Source: Planctomycetota bacterium
GTDB lineage: Bacteria; Planctomycetota; Planctomycetia; Isosphaerales; Isosphaeraceae
DNA length: 64,000 bases
Assembly: GCA_028291545.1 (NCBI GenBank)
Contig: JAQGHR010000013.1
Span: 1-64,000, forward strand
Direction: 5' to 3'
Positions 37,394 to 45,204 of the stretch are shown piece after piece; position 1 is the first letter of the stretch, and each line of letters opens with the position of its first letter. Under the pieces are notes generated by a model. The model worked only from the letters and a program-made list of their open reading frames with translations. It had not been told where the DNA came from and searched no databases. A program made the translations under genes and the position numbers.

Positions 37394-38020
37394 TGCGGTG
37401 TACCTCTCCTGTGATCGCGAGAAATGCCTGAATCTTGGGGTGACGAAACTCCCATGCATAAGACGCCGGGATTCGGCAAGACCGTCATCCGCCGTCATGG
37501 GAACGGCCGATGGTCTGGACGTGATCGCTCCGGGACGCGGATTCGAGCCCCGAGTCGGGTTGCCCGTGACGAGTTGACGCATCGAGCCTCGACCCGCACG
37601 CGGCCGATACCGATCCGAGATCGAGGGGGGCATTGGGATCGAGCAGTCGCGGTCTCCTGGGGGGGTTGGGGAGGAGGAGCACCCGGGACCGGTGACCTCC
37701 GGGTGACGCGAGATCCGCGCGAGGTGGAAGCGAACCGGATCTCCGGCCGAAATCCCTCCCGCGCCGGCCGGCGATCGCTCGCCCGCACGGCCGAGGATGG
37801 CTTCGTCTCGCCTTCGCTGCGCGTAATGCATCAAGATGTGGTCGGTCATGGACAGCGATGGGTAAATCGTCGAGAATGGCGTCTTTCCTGCCCCGAGCCC
37901 GCGATCTCGCGCCCCGGGATCTGTCCCCTCGGCGCAAGGCTGTTGGGCGGCTGCAGATCGTGCCGCACGGGATCGCGATCGGGCTCGGAATGTCAGCAAT
38001 CATCGGGCGTAGGTTTGTCT
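37394..38020. other. Spacer without a clear gene
   Basis: About 630 bases upstream of the PEP-CTERM gene on one side and a small membrane-protein gene on the other. Frames here are Arg/Pro-rich and look non-coding. The stretch just above 37393 should hold the PEP-CTERM promoter. I looked for a -24/-12 (sigma-54) site and did not find a good one. Confidence 0.45.
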
Positions 38021-38257
38021 ATGGATGAGATGCCGGGCGAATCGCCGCTGGAGATCGAGGGCCGGCCGGGTGATGAGCCCGTCTCCCGGGTCATCCGGGC
38101 GGCGCTCATGCTGTACCTGATCCCGGCCGTGCTGGTCGCGGTCGTGGTGGGCGGGGTGGCGATCCTCCTCGGTGCGACGAGGCGCCTGGTCACGGCCGGT
38201 TATGGCCTGATCACGGGCCGCTCCGGCGGGTCGCAAGATGAGCGGAATTCGCCGTGA
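38021..38257 (+). CDS. Small single-pass membrane protein
   Basis: 78 residues from the ATG at 38021. An acidic N-terminal half (MDEMPGESPLEIEGRPGDEP) is followed by one long hydrophobic segment (ALMLYLIPAVLVAVVVGGVA) and a basic end with LITGRSGG. The composition differs from shadow frames and the membrane segment is clear, but no ribosome site is obvious and I know no family. It ends 11 bases from the convergent end of the EpsI gene. Confidence 0.5.
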   Translation: MDEMPGESPLEIEGRPGDEPVSRVIRAALMLYLIPAVLVAVVVGGVAILLGATRRLVTAGYGLITGRSGGSQDERNSP

Positions 38258-38268
38258 AATCGGCCGAT

Positions 38269-39009
38269 TCATAGAGATCTCGCCTCCCGCCCGGATCGGG
38301 ATTTGAGGCGGCTTTCGATCTCCGGGAGGAGCAATTGCAGCAACGCCTCCGACGGGTTGTCCACGCCCCGCAATTCCCCGGCAGCGATCGCCCTCTGGAT
38401 CTGGACCTTGAACATCTCTGGGCGGTTGCGGAACCGCTTGCGGCTCTCCGAGGCATCGGGAGACCACGTCCCCTCGTGGCGGAACGCATAGAAGACTTCC
38501 TGCATCGCGGCCGCCGAGCCGTCCCCCTTGCCGAAGACGAGCGAGCGGAATCGCGCCGACGAACCCGGGATCTCGAGCGCGCGTTCCAGGGACTCGCCCG
38601 CCCGCGCGTATCCCGTCGCCGGCATGCAGAGCTCGGGCGTGTGGCTGACGATCCGCTCGGCCGGACCGAATGCGACGAGGACCGAGAGCATCACGCCGGT
38701 TTTCACGTCGACATAGTCGCGGGCGACGTAGTCGGTGCAGCCGACGATCGAGAGGGTCTCGGCGTCGAACCGCTGGTCCTCCCCCTCAGCCCGCCACCCG
38801 CCCAGGTCCCTCGGCAGGGACTCGAGCCGGAACGGGGATGACTTGACCGCGACGGCCGCGGCATTCAGCCGGCGATCCTGGAAGTGGCGCATCACACCGG
38901 AACCGATCAGCATCGCGATCGCCACGGCCGTCATCCCGAACAGGCGCGGTCGCGCCGCGGCCGAGGGCGAGGCAGGGGACCGGCTGGCCGCCAGAAACGT
39001 TGTGATCAT
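38269..39009 (-). CDS. EpsI-family exosortase-associated protein
   Basis: 246 residues from the ATG at 39009 with GAGAGA upstream. One N-terminal membrane segment (LFGMTAVAIAMLIGSGVM) precedes an EpsI domain (DUF3485): RLESLPRDLGGWRAEGEDQR, SIVGCTDYVARDYVD and RIVSHTPELCMPATGYARAG, the last a family signature. EpsI is either fused to exosortases or encoded near them in exopolysaccharide loci and is needed for polymer production in some. Here it lies 55 bases after the sugar phosphotransferase gene on the same strand, so the two form an operon, about 8 kb from the exosortase. Confidence 0.92.
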   Translation of the reverse strand: MITTFLAASRSPASPSAAARPRLFGMTAVAIAMLIGSGVMRHFQDRRLNAAAVAVKSSPFRLESLPRDLGGWRAEGEDQRFDAETLSIVGCTDYVARDYVDVKTGVMLSVLVAFGPAERIVSHTPELCMPATGYARAGESLERALEIPGSSARFRSLVFGKGDGSAAAMQEVFYAFRHEGTWSPDASESRKRFRNRPEMFKVQIQRAIAAGELRGVDNPSEALLQLLLPEIESRLKSRSGREARSL

Positions 39010-39064
39010 TCCGCGATCTCTCTCGGCTCGGGATCGGATTGGATTGGATTCGCGGCCGGACGCC

Positions 39065-39790
39065 TCAGCAGGCACCTCGGCCGGACAGGACGGCAGGGAT
39101 CGTCTTGAGTAGGATCTTCAGGTCGAGCGCCAGCGACCAGCGCTCGACGTACTCGAGGTCGAGCCGCAGCATGCTGTCGCTGTCCTTGGCGCTGCGGCCG
39201 CCGATCTGCCACGGGCCGGTCACGCCCTGGGGGACCGTCAGCCGAACGGCGAACCCCTCGGGGTCGAGCGCCTCGAGCTTGTCGCTGTCGCGGATCTGCA
39301 GCGGCCGGGGGCCGACGAGGCTCATGTCGCCTCGCAGCACGTTGAAGAGCTGCGGCAGCTCGTCCAGGCTCGTCTTGCGGAGGAACCGGCCCAGCCGGGT
39401 GACCCGGGGATCATGCTTGATCTTGAACAGGACGCCGCCGGCCGACTCGTTCAGGGTCTCCAACTCGCCCAGCTTCCTCTCCGCGTCCGGCACCATCGTG
39501 CGGAACTTGAGGACCCAGAATCTCCGGCCCCCGTGCCCGACGCGAAGCTGCCGGAACAGGATCGGGCCGCGCGAGTCCACGCGGATGCAGGCCGCGACGA
39601 CCAGCAAGATCGGGGCCAGGAGGATCAGGGCGACCGCCGCGCCCGCCACGTCCATGGCGCGTTTCCCGATCGAGTTCGCCGCGGTGGCCGGCGGGGCGAT
39701 CGCGACCGGCGACGGCGCGTGCCCCTCCCGTGCCGGGTGGACAACGTTGTCGAACAGGAGTGCGGTTGGCTGCGTGATCGAGGTGCTCAT
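39065..39790 (-). CDS. Initiating sugar phosphotransferase (polyprenyl glycosylphosphotransferase)
   Basis: 241 residues. A single membrane helix (KRAMDVAGAAVALILLAPIL) stands before the catalytic domain: PILFRQLRVGHGGRRFWVLK, FRTMVPDAE, KHDPRVTRLGRFLRKTSLDE, LPQLFNVLRGDMSLVGPRPL and then VTGPWQIGGRS. All are classical for the bacterial sugar transferase (WbaP/EpsL/PglC) family. It is the short form without the extra N-terminal membrane domain of WbaP. It loads a sugar-1-phosphate onto undecaprenyl phosphate and so starts the repeat unit. It is transcribed with the EpsI gene from its own promoter, apart from the 14-gene run. Confidence 0.95.
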   Translation of the reverse strand: MSTSITQPTALLFDNVVHPAREGHAPSPVAIAPPATAANSIGKRAMDVAGAAVALILLAPILLVVAACIRVDSRGPILFRQLRVGHGGRRFWVLKFRTMVPDAERKLGELETLNESAGGVLFKIKHDPRVTRLGRFLRKTSLDELPQLFNVLRGDMSLVGPRPLQIRDSDKLEALDPEGFAVRLTVPQGVTGPWQIGGRSAKDSDSMLRLDLEYVERWSLALDLKILLKTIPAVLSGRGAC

Positions 39791-40135
39791 ACAGGGGTTG
39801 TCTCCAATCCGCAGGTAGGGTCCGGGCTGACGACGCGTGGTGTGTATCTGATCCGGACGTCCCGTGATCTCGACTGAAAGGCAGGCCCCGAAGCGGCCCG
39901 ATCGCGTGTCGTCTCTCGCCTCAAACCGAACTCAAGCGAACGACACAGGTCGAACCGGGATTGCCCCGGAGGCTTTGAGCAGGCCCAATCTACTATTGTG
40001 ACGAAAGCGTCGTCAATGACCAATTCAGTGCTGTTTCCAGATAAGGACTGTTCGCCGTTTCAAATAATCAACGTGGACAATTCAAACAGTACGGTATTCG
40101 CCGGGCGCATGGGCGCGACGCCCGGCCCATGGCCG
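39791..40135. promoter_or_regulatory. Spacer with the promoter of the sugar-transferase/EpsI operon
   Basis: No gene is seen. The stretch at 39985-40095 is AT-rich (tttcaaataatcaacg, ctactattgtgacgaaag) and is the likely promoter for the minus-strand operon that starts at 39790. A second inverted repeat, GCCGGGCG...CGCCCGGC, lies at 40100-40126 and may add to the terminator listed next. Confidence 0.5.
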
Positions 40136-40159
40136 GGGCGGGATCGGGGCGTCCCGCCC
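40136..40159 (-). terminator. Hairpin directly after the glycosidase lipoprotein gene
   Basis: An eight-base stem (gggcggga / tcccgccc) with an eight-base loop begins right at the stop codon of the minus-strand gene ending at 40160. A GC-rich hairpin in this place is probably a transcription terminator; no T-run follows. Confidence 0.55.
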
Positions 40160-42796
40160 TCATTTAGCCGCGCCCGGGCCCTTCAGCAGCAGCCAGTGGG
40201 TCCCTCGCGTGGAGGGGAGGCGGATCGTGACCGCCCCCTCGGATCGTCGGGGCGAGGGCTCGGGCAGCTCGCGACCGTCGTTCCCGAGAGAGACGAGGGC
40301 GAGCCCCTCGGGGACGCCGATGGTGATCGACCCGGCGACCGGCTCGGAGAGGAACGGCGTGACCGATCCAGGGCTGGCCGCCACCCGGGCCATCGCGGAG
40401 ATCAGGATCCGGCGCGACGTCGCGATCGGTCGATCGTCGAGGCTTGTCACGGCCACGGCCGCCTTCTTCGTCTCGACCCGCAACGTCACGTCACGCAGGC
40501 GCAGGACCTGCCCGCCGATCCATCCGGCCGCGGCCTGCGTCCTGGGCGTATCGATGGTCTGGATCCCGAGCTCCCAATCGCGGCGGAGTTCCCCCGTGTC
40601 GGACTCGACAAAATTCTGGCCCTCGGGGATGAAGTCGCGGCCGGGATCGCGGATCACGACGGCGCCCGGGGTCGCCGCGGAGGCCCGATCCCACGATAGC
40701 TCCTTCATGTCCGGCAGCCCGATCTCGATCCGGCTGGCCTCCGTCAGGGTGCGAAGCGTCGCGGAGGTCTCGGGGGTCCAGTGCTTGAGGAACTGGTCGC
40801 GGCCGAATTCCAGACGATAGGTCCGCTTCGCTTGCTGGACGTGCCCCCGACGATAGGCGATCGCCGCGGCGGGCATCATGCCCGTGAGGCCGGGGTCGAA
40901 GAAGGTGGACCACTCGTCGGGCCGGTTCGTCTTGAAGGTCCCTGCCTGGGAATAGTTGTAGATCATCGGCGCGTCCCAGCCCTGAAGGGACGCCACGCTC
41001 GCCACGTACAGGGGGGCCGTGAACCGGTCGGCCGCAGGGTAGGCGACGTTCCATTCGGTAATCGTCAGGGGCTTGCCCGCGACCTGCGCCGCGGCGATCC
41101 AGGGGAGGTAGTTCGCCTCGTATCGCGGGTTGACGCTGAGCGACTCGGCCGCCCCGTACGAATGCACGTCGATCACGTCGCCGTCCGCCAGCGCCGGCAA
41201 CGCCGAGAGCGCGCCCTTGCCCCAGTAGTTCGTCGTGGCGATCGGCACCTTCACGCCCAGGCGCCTCAGGTCCGGGATCATGACCTTGTTGAACTCGTGC
41301 TCCAGCTCGCTCAGGAAGATCTTGCTCGGCCCGGGCTCCCAGACTCGCCAGGTCGTGCCGGCGGGGAGCCCGGTCGCGGAGGCGAACTCCTGGGCCGCCT
41401 TCATGAAGACCGCGCTATGTGCGGGATTGTTCTTGTCCGGCAGGCCGACATAACCGTGCTGGGTCATGTCGTTCTCGTTCGTGATCAGCATCCCCACGAT
41501 GGCCGGCTCGTCCTTGTACGCCAGCTTCGTATAAGGGTTCACATGGCCGAGGAAGGCGGCATTGTGCTCCTTCATGAGCTCCTGGACGCGGGGGTTGAGA
41601 TAGTTGAACCCCTTGGCCTCCCCCCCCCCGTGGCGGATCTCGTCGAAGCCCCGAGTGATCCCGTCCCCCTCCTTGAAGACCCGGCCGACGTGCAGGTCGA
41701 GCCAGACGTAGACGCCCTCATCCTTCAGGCACTTGACCCACCAGTCGAACCGGTCCATCGCCGCCGGGTCCAGGTGCCGGGAGTCGTCGCGGCGGGCGTC
41801 GATCACGGTGGGCTTGACCCATCGCATCGAGTCCTGATGGTGCAGGCGCATCAGGTTGTAGCCGAGCCGCGGGATCCGTTTCGCCTGGGCCGCGATCTCG
41901 CGCTTGTCGACGAACAGTGCATACGCGGCGATATTCCCGCCCCAGAACCGCGCGGGGGTGCCGTCCCCGAAGACGAGCCGATCCCCGTCCGCCCGGATGA
42001 ACCCGCGACGGCCGGCGGGGCGGTCCTGCGCGTTCAGGAAGCCCAGGTCGATCGGCGAGGCGTCCGGCCGCAGCGCGTCCCGATACCAGCCCTTCGTGTC
42101 GGCCGGCCCGTACCGTTCCTCGGCGGACGGGACGATCTTCCCACCAGGCGGGAGCTGGACCGTCATCGTGAACGATTTCGTTCCTCGTCGGACTTTCTGA
42201 CCGACGTAAAGGGTGCGGATCGTCGATTTCTGATTCTGCTCGAAGAAGATCGACGCGATCGGATCGCTGAACCGAACGGAAACTTCCTCGCCCGGGGCGA
42301 CCGGCCATCTCCAGCCCTTGTTGTCCTCCAGGAGGACCGGATCACCGGGCTTTCCCCCGAAGGCGGGCGACGTCAGTCCGCACCGCCACTGGATCCCGCC
42401 GCCCTTGACGTCGTCGAGATCCCTGGTAGTCTCGATGCGGTAATCGAGCTGCAATTGCCCGCTCGACGGGCTCCGTATCTCGCCCTCGACCTTCACGCCC
42501 AGGTCGGGCACGACCCCCGTGAATCGCGTCACTCCGCCAGGCCCTTTGCTCGTCTGGAACCGGGTCGCCGCGTATTTCCAGGCCTGTCCCCAGAACAGGA
42601 TCTGCGTCTCGACGACCGGCGCCCCGTTACGTCGGATCAGTACCCGCGAGTCCGGCAGGACGGCGACCTCCCATCGCCCCCCCGGCCGCACCGCCGGCGC
42701 CGCCGTCCCCTGCGCGCTCGTCTTCGGCGAGCACCCGCACGGCGCCAGCGACGCCAGCCAGACCAGCACGAGCCCCGCGGATCGACGGTTTCTCAC
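40160..42796 (-). CDS. Glycoside hydrolase-like lipoprotein (clan GH-A)
   Basis: About 878 residues from a GTG at 42796; this start puts a signal peptide at the very N-terminus (SAGLVLVWLASLAPCGC), with a lipobox Cys. In-frame ATGs as far as 42874 would give an odd 26-residue extension. A beta-sandwich domain of about 300 residues comes first (GGRWEVAVLPDSRVLIRRNG). Then a TIM-barrel domain: FWGGNIAAYALF, YNLMRLHHQD, VYVWLDLHVG, IVGMLITNENDMTQ (acid/base Glu) and KPLTITEWNVAYPA (nucleophile Glu). A C-terminal beta part follows (ITIGVPEGLALVSLGN). It is probably an outer-membrane-anchored glycan hydrolase that may trim the exopolysaccharide made by the neighbouring genes, which is inferred. 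Confidence 0.88.
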   Translation of the reverse strand: MRNRRSAGLVLVWLASLAPCGCSPKTSAQGTAAPAVRPGGRWEVAVLPDSRVLIRRNGAPVVETQILFWGQAWKYAATRFQTSKGPGGVTRFTGVVPDLGVKVEGEIRSPSSGQLQLDYRIETTRDLDDVKGGGIQWRCGLTSPAFGGKPGDPVLLEDNKGWRWPVAPGEEVSVRFSDPIASIFFEQNQKSTIRTLYVGQKVRRGTKSFTMTVQLPPGGKIVPSAEERYGPADTKGWYRDALRPDASPIDLGFLNAQDRPAGRRGFIRADGDRLVFGDGTPARFWGGNIAAYALFVDKREIAAQAKRIPRLGYNLMRLHHQDSMRWVKPTVIDARRDDSRHLDPAAMDRFDWWVKCLKDEGVYVWLDLHVGRVFKEGDGITRGFDEIRHGGGEAKGFNYLNPRVQELMKEHNAAFLGHVNPYTKLAYKDEPAIVGMLITNENDMTQHGYVGLPDKNNPAHSAVFMKAAQEFASATGLPAGTTWRVWEPGPSKIFLSELEHEFNKVMIPDLRRLGVKVPIATTNYWGKGALSALPALADGDVIDVHSYGAAESLSVNPRYEANYLPWIAAAQVAGKPLTITEWNVAYPAADRFTAPLYVASVASLQGWDAPMIYNYSQAGTFKTNRPDEWSTFFDPGLTGMMPAAAIAYRRGHVQQAKRTYRLEFGRDQFLKHWTPETSATLRTLTEASRIEIGLPDMKELSWDRASAATPGAVVIRDPGRDFIPEGQNFVESDTGELRRDWELGIQTIDTPRTQAAAGWIGGQVLRLRDVTLRVETKKAAVAVTSLDDRPIATSRRILISAMARVAASPGSVTPFLSEPVAGSITIGVPEGLALVSLGNDGRELPEPSPRRSEGAVTIRLPSTRGTHWLLLKGPGAAK

Positions 42797-43578
42797 GAGC
42801 GTACGCCCCCGGATTGGCGAAGAACGAAAGCGAACGTAACCATACGGAATGTCGTCCCGTTTTGTCAAAAGCATCGGGCCGTGGATTGGCAGCGTGGCGG
42901 CTGCGTTCGCTATGAGATCCGTTCGGTCCCGATGAGCGTAACGCCCCACAACTGTCATGATCAGCACAAACCAACATGGTGGGTGTGGCTGCTGAGTCAT
43001 GTCGAGTGTACGGATCGTGACAGTTATCGTGGCGGCGCTTCCCTGCATGCAGATGGGCAAGGACACCTGGCGCGAGGCGATGGCCGGGACCCTGGGGTTG
43101 GACTTCCCCACGGATGGCGGGCGCCGGGTTAACGGTCTATCCGGCCCGTTCGTACTCGACTGGCGAGAGGTATCCCAGCGAGGAATGCCTCCTAACAACG
43201 GTTATAGACTGTACTTTCCGCAACCTCATGTATTCCGGCTTCGACCGTTCGGATTCGGCTCGCCTCTCCACTGCTCCATGAGCACTGGAGTGGGGCGGCG
43301 GGTCGGTGGCCGTGGCCCGCCAGGGTGCCGCGCCAAGCAGGGATCTCCTCAGACCTACATCCGCCGAAGGCGCGCAAAAAAGCCCCGCCTGCCAGTTCTG
43401 GTTGGGACGGGACACACGAGAGGGGCCGTCTGAGATCACTATACGCTTACGTTCAGCGAGGATATGTGCCACGCCCTGCTGTTCGCCCGCGTCGCGGCCG
43501 CCCGAAAGCTGAGGGTGGAATGACGCCTCCCAGTCGTCAACTTGGCGACCCACTCCGTTGGCGAGCCAGAAGCCTCCA
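42797..43578. other. Spacer with transposase debris
   Basis: The first part (42797-43010) is AT-rich for this genome and holds the promoter of the glycosidase gene. From about 43130 the sequence contains a short IS3 remnant (listed separately). The rest, 43200-43578, carries only shadow frames. Confidence 0.5.
43132..43200 (-). mobile_element. IS3-family transposase remnant (C-terminal tip of OrfB)
   Basis: On the minus strand the last 18 codons read RRHSSLGYLSPVEYERAG and then stop. This is the typical end of the integrase-type OrfB of IS3-family elements (RRHSxLGYxSPxEYE). Upstream of these codons nothing of the DDE catalytic domain remains. No inverted repeat could be placed with confidence. 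Confidence 0.8.
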
Positions 43579-43839
43579 TCACCGCCTCGCTACCAAATAC
43601 GCCAGCGATGCGGCGCAAGAAGCGACGAGCGTCGTCCGCATAGACGCCGCGGTCGGGACGGGGAGCGCGAGCCCGGTCCCGATCGCGATGTAGGCGGCCA
43701 TGCACATCGGGCATTCCGGCATGATCGCCAGGACGGTGCCCGGGACCAGCCATCCAGCGATCCCGAGGACGGATCGCCGGGCCTGCCAACCCTTCGCGGC
43801 GCCTGCTCGGTCGCTCTCGCAGCAGCGGCCGGCACCCAA
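43579..43839 (-). CDS. Small membrane protein with a Cys-Pro-x-Cys-type motif
   Basis: 86 residues. A first hydrophobic segment (VLGIAGWLVPGTVLAIMP) runs into ECPMCMAAYIAIGTGLALPV, and a second segment follows (TTLVASCAASLAYLVARR). I know this pattern, PxCPxCLAAYVALGTGLGLS, from small planctomycete membrane proteins of unknown role; the CPxC pair may bind a metal or take part in redox chemistry. The ATG at 43839 is the first in frame, and the end is a double Arg. It stands alone between mobile-element debris and the ArsR gene. Confidence 0.7.
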   Translation of the reverse strand: MGAGRCCESDRAGAAKGWQARRSVLGIAGWLVPGTVLAIMPECPMCMAAYIAIGTGLALPVPTAASMRTTLVASCAASLAYLVARR

Positions 43840-44266
43840 GCGCGGGCCTCGTAGGCAACCTTGCCGGTACGATACAAACTCGTCGCGTCGACGAAGCCGT
43901 AACTGTCGTGGTGCCGCACCCAGTCCATCAGGTTGCGGTGCGGGCCCGTCTCATTCCGACCCTTGGGCGGGTGGAAGCCCGGCTCAAGGGCACTGACCGC
44001 AATTGGATCGCGATACCTGAGCTTGAGATGTTCGACGGGCAGCCTGCCACGATTGAAGCGTTTGGGCTCAGCTTCGTCGGCATCGGCCACGACTGGACAG
44101 TCATGCCGGCTGGGGATGCCTTCCACGAGGACCGCCGCTGGCAGCGAGCCGACGAGGCTGCGTGACTATCGCCTCGCCCCCGCCAAATTTCACCTATCCC
44201 AGTTGACGGGCAGCCCATCGGCCGGTAAATTACCATTCGGCTATACAACCGGGAGGTTATCTACCG
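43840..44266. other. Spacer; possible relic of a coding region
   Basis: A minus-strand frame around 43870-43960 reads NLMDWVRHHDSYGFVDATSL, which looks protein-like, but it changes to shadow composition on both sides. It could be a relic. The last 50 bases hold the promoter and a ribosome site (GGGAGG, 44251-44256) of the ArsR-type gene; an imperfect inverted repeat, AACC-ggga-GGTT, overlaps the latter and could be an operator. Confidence 0.35.
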
Positions 44267-44605
44267 ATGATGACCGCTAGTCTCGACGCCACGTTCTCGG
44301 CACTCGCCGACCCGACCCGTCGTGCGATCCTCGCCCGGTTGGCCAAAGGCGAGGCCACGGTCAATGAGCTGGTTTCCCCGTTCAAATTGAGCCAACCCGC
44401 GATCTCCAAACACCTCAAGGTCCTGGAGAAGGCGGGCCTGATCACTCGTGGGCGGGACGCCCAGAAGCGGCCTTGCCGCATCGCGGCCGAACCCCTCGCC
44501 GCAGCCAATGGGTGGTTGGAGGGCTACCGGAAGATCTGGGAGGCCAACTTCGACCGCCTCGACAACCTGCTGGATGAGCTGAAGGCCGAGACGAATAAAC
44601 TCTAA
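44267..44605 (+). CDS. ArsR-family transcriptional regulator
   Basis: 112 residues. A winged helix of the ArsR/SmtB type: SLDATFSALADPTRRAILAR, ATVNELVSPFKLSQPAISKH (recognition helix region) and LKVLEKAGLITRGRDAQKR. The metal-binding Cys motif of true ArsR (ELCVCDL) is absent, so a metal is unlikely to be the signal. The C-terminal part ends LDNLLDELKAE, a dimer helix. It is followed after 12 bases by an SRPBCC-domain gene, a pairing that is very common; the two are almost certainly co-transcribed and self-regulated. Confidence 0.93.
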   Translation: MMTASLDATFSALADPTRRAILARLAKGEATVNELVSPFKLSQPAISKHLKVLEKAGLITRGRDAQKRPCRIAAEPLAAANGWLEGYRKIWEANFDRLDNLLDELKAETNKL

Positions 44606-44617
44606 CGGAGCCTGACG

Positions 44618-45106
44618 ATGCGAAACGTCCTGAAGGTAACGACCCCGACCGACCGTGAGATCGTCATCACTCGCGAGTTCAACGCCCCTCGCGAGCTGGT
44701 CTGGGACTCGATGTCCAAGCCGGAGCTGCTCAAGCGTTGGATCACCGGCCCTCCGGGATGGGAGATGACGGTCTGCGAGGAGGATGCCCGCGTCGGCGGG
44801 ACGTTCCGCTGGGCCTGGACCGGCCCGGACGGGGCGGAGATGGCGATGTCGGGCGTTTACCACGAGATCGCCCCGCCCGAGCGTTGCGTCCGCACGGAGA
44901 GGTTCGAAGTCGGGTGCGTCCCGGGTGGCGGGGAGCAACTGGCAACGCTCATTCTTACCGAGAAGGGCGAGACGACGTCGCTGACGCTCACCCTCCGCTA
45001 CGATTCCAAAGAAGCCCGAGACGGGGCCGCTGCGTCCGGTATGGAACGAGGCATGGCTGCCGGTTACGACCGCCTCGACGAGATCCTCGAAGCTGCCGCG
45101 GTCTGA
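44618..45106 (+). CDS. SRPBCC (AHSA1-type) domain protein
   Basis: 162 residues from an ATG with GGAG seven bases upstream. The fold is clear from REIVITREFNAPRELVWDSM, LKRWITGPPGWEMTVCEEDA, VGGTFRWAWTG and LRYDSKEARDGAAASGMERG, ending GYDRLDEILE. AHSA1-like proteins of this type form a helix-grip pocket for hydrophobic ligands, and they are regularly encoded with ArsR-type regulators. Their job in bacteria is mostly unproven. It lies between the ArsR gene and an alpha/beta hydrolase lipoprotein gene (98-base gap). Confidence 0.92.
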   Translation: MRNVLKVTTPTDREIVITREFNAPRELVWDSMSKPELLKRWITGPPGWEMTVCEEDARVGGTFRWAWTGPDGAEMAMSGVYHEIAPPERCVRTERFEVGCVPGGGEQLATLILTEKGETTSLTLTLRYDSKEARDGAAASGMERGMAAGYDRLDEILEAAAV

Positions 45107-45204
45107 CCCGAAAACGGGGCGATTTCGCCGCGAGACGGCGGCGGCAAGTCCGCCGTCTGTTTGGAAGCACACGGACGACCGAACCCAAAAACGGAAGGGC
45201 ATCG

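Noticed and set aside
31128..40053. The nine-base string ggactgttc near two operon starts (31128 and 40045)
   Set aside because: Nine bases shared twice, in different orientation and distance from the genes, is within chance.
43870..43965. Minus-strand frame NLMDWVRHHDSYGFVDATSL
   Set aside because: Protein-like for about 30 codons only, with no start, no continuation and no recognisable family; noted as a possible relic, not a gene.
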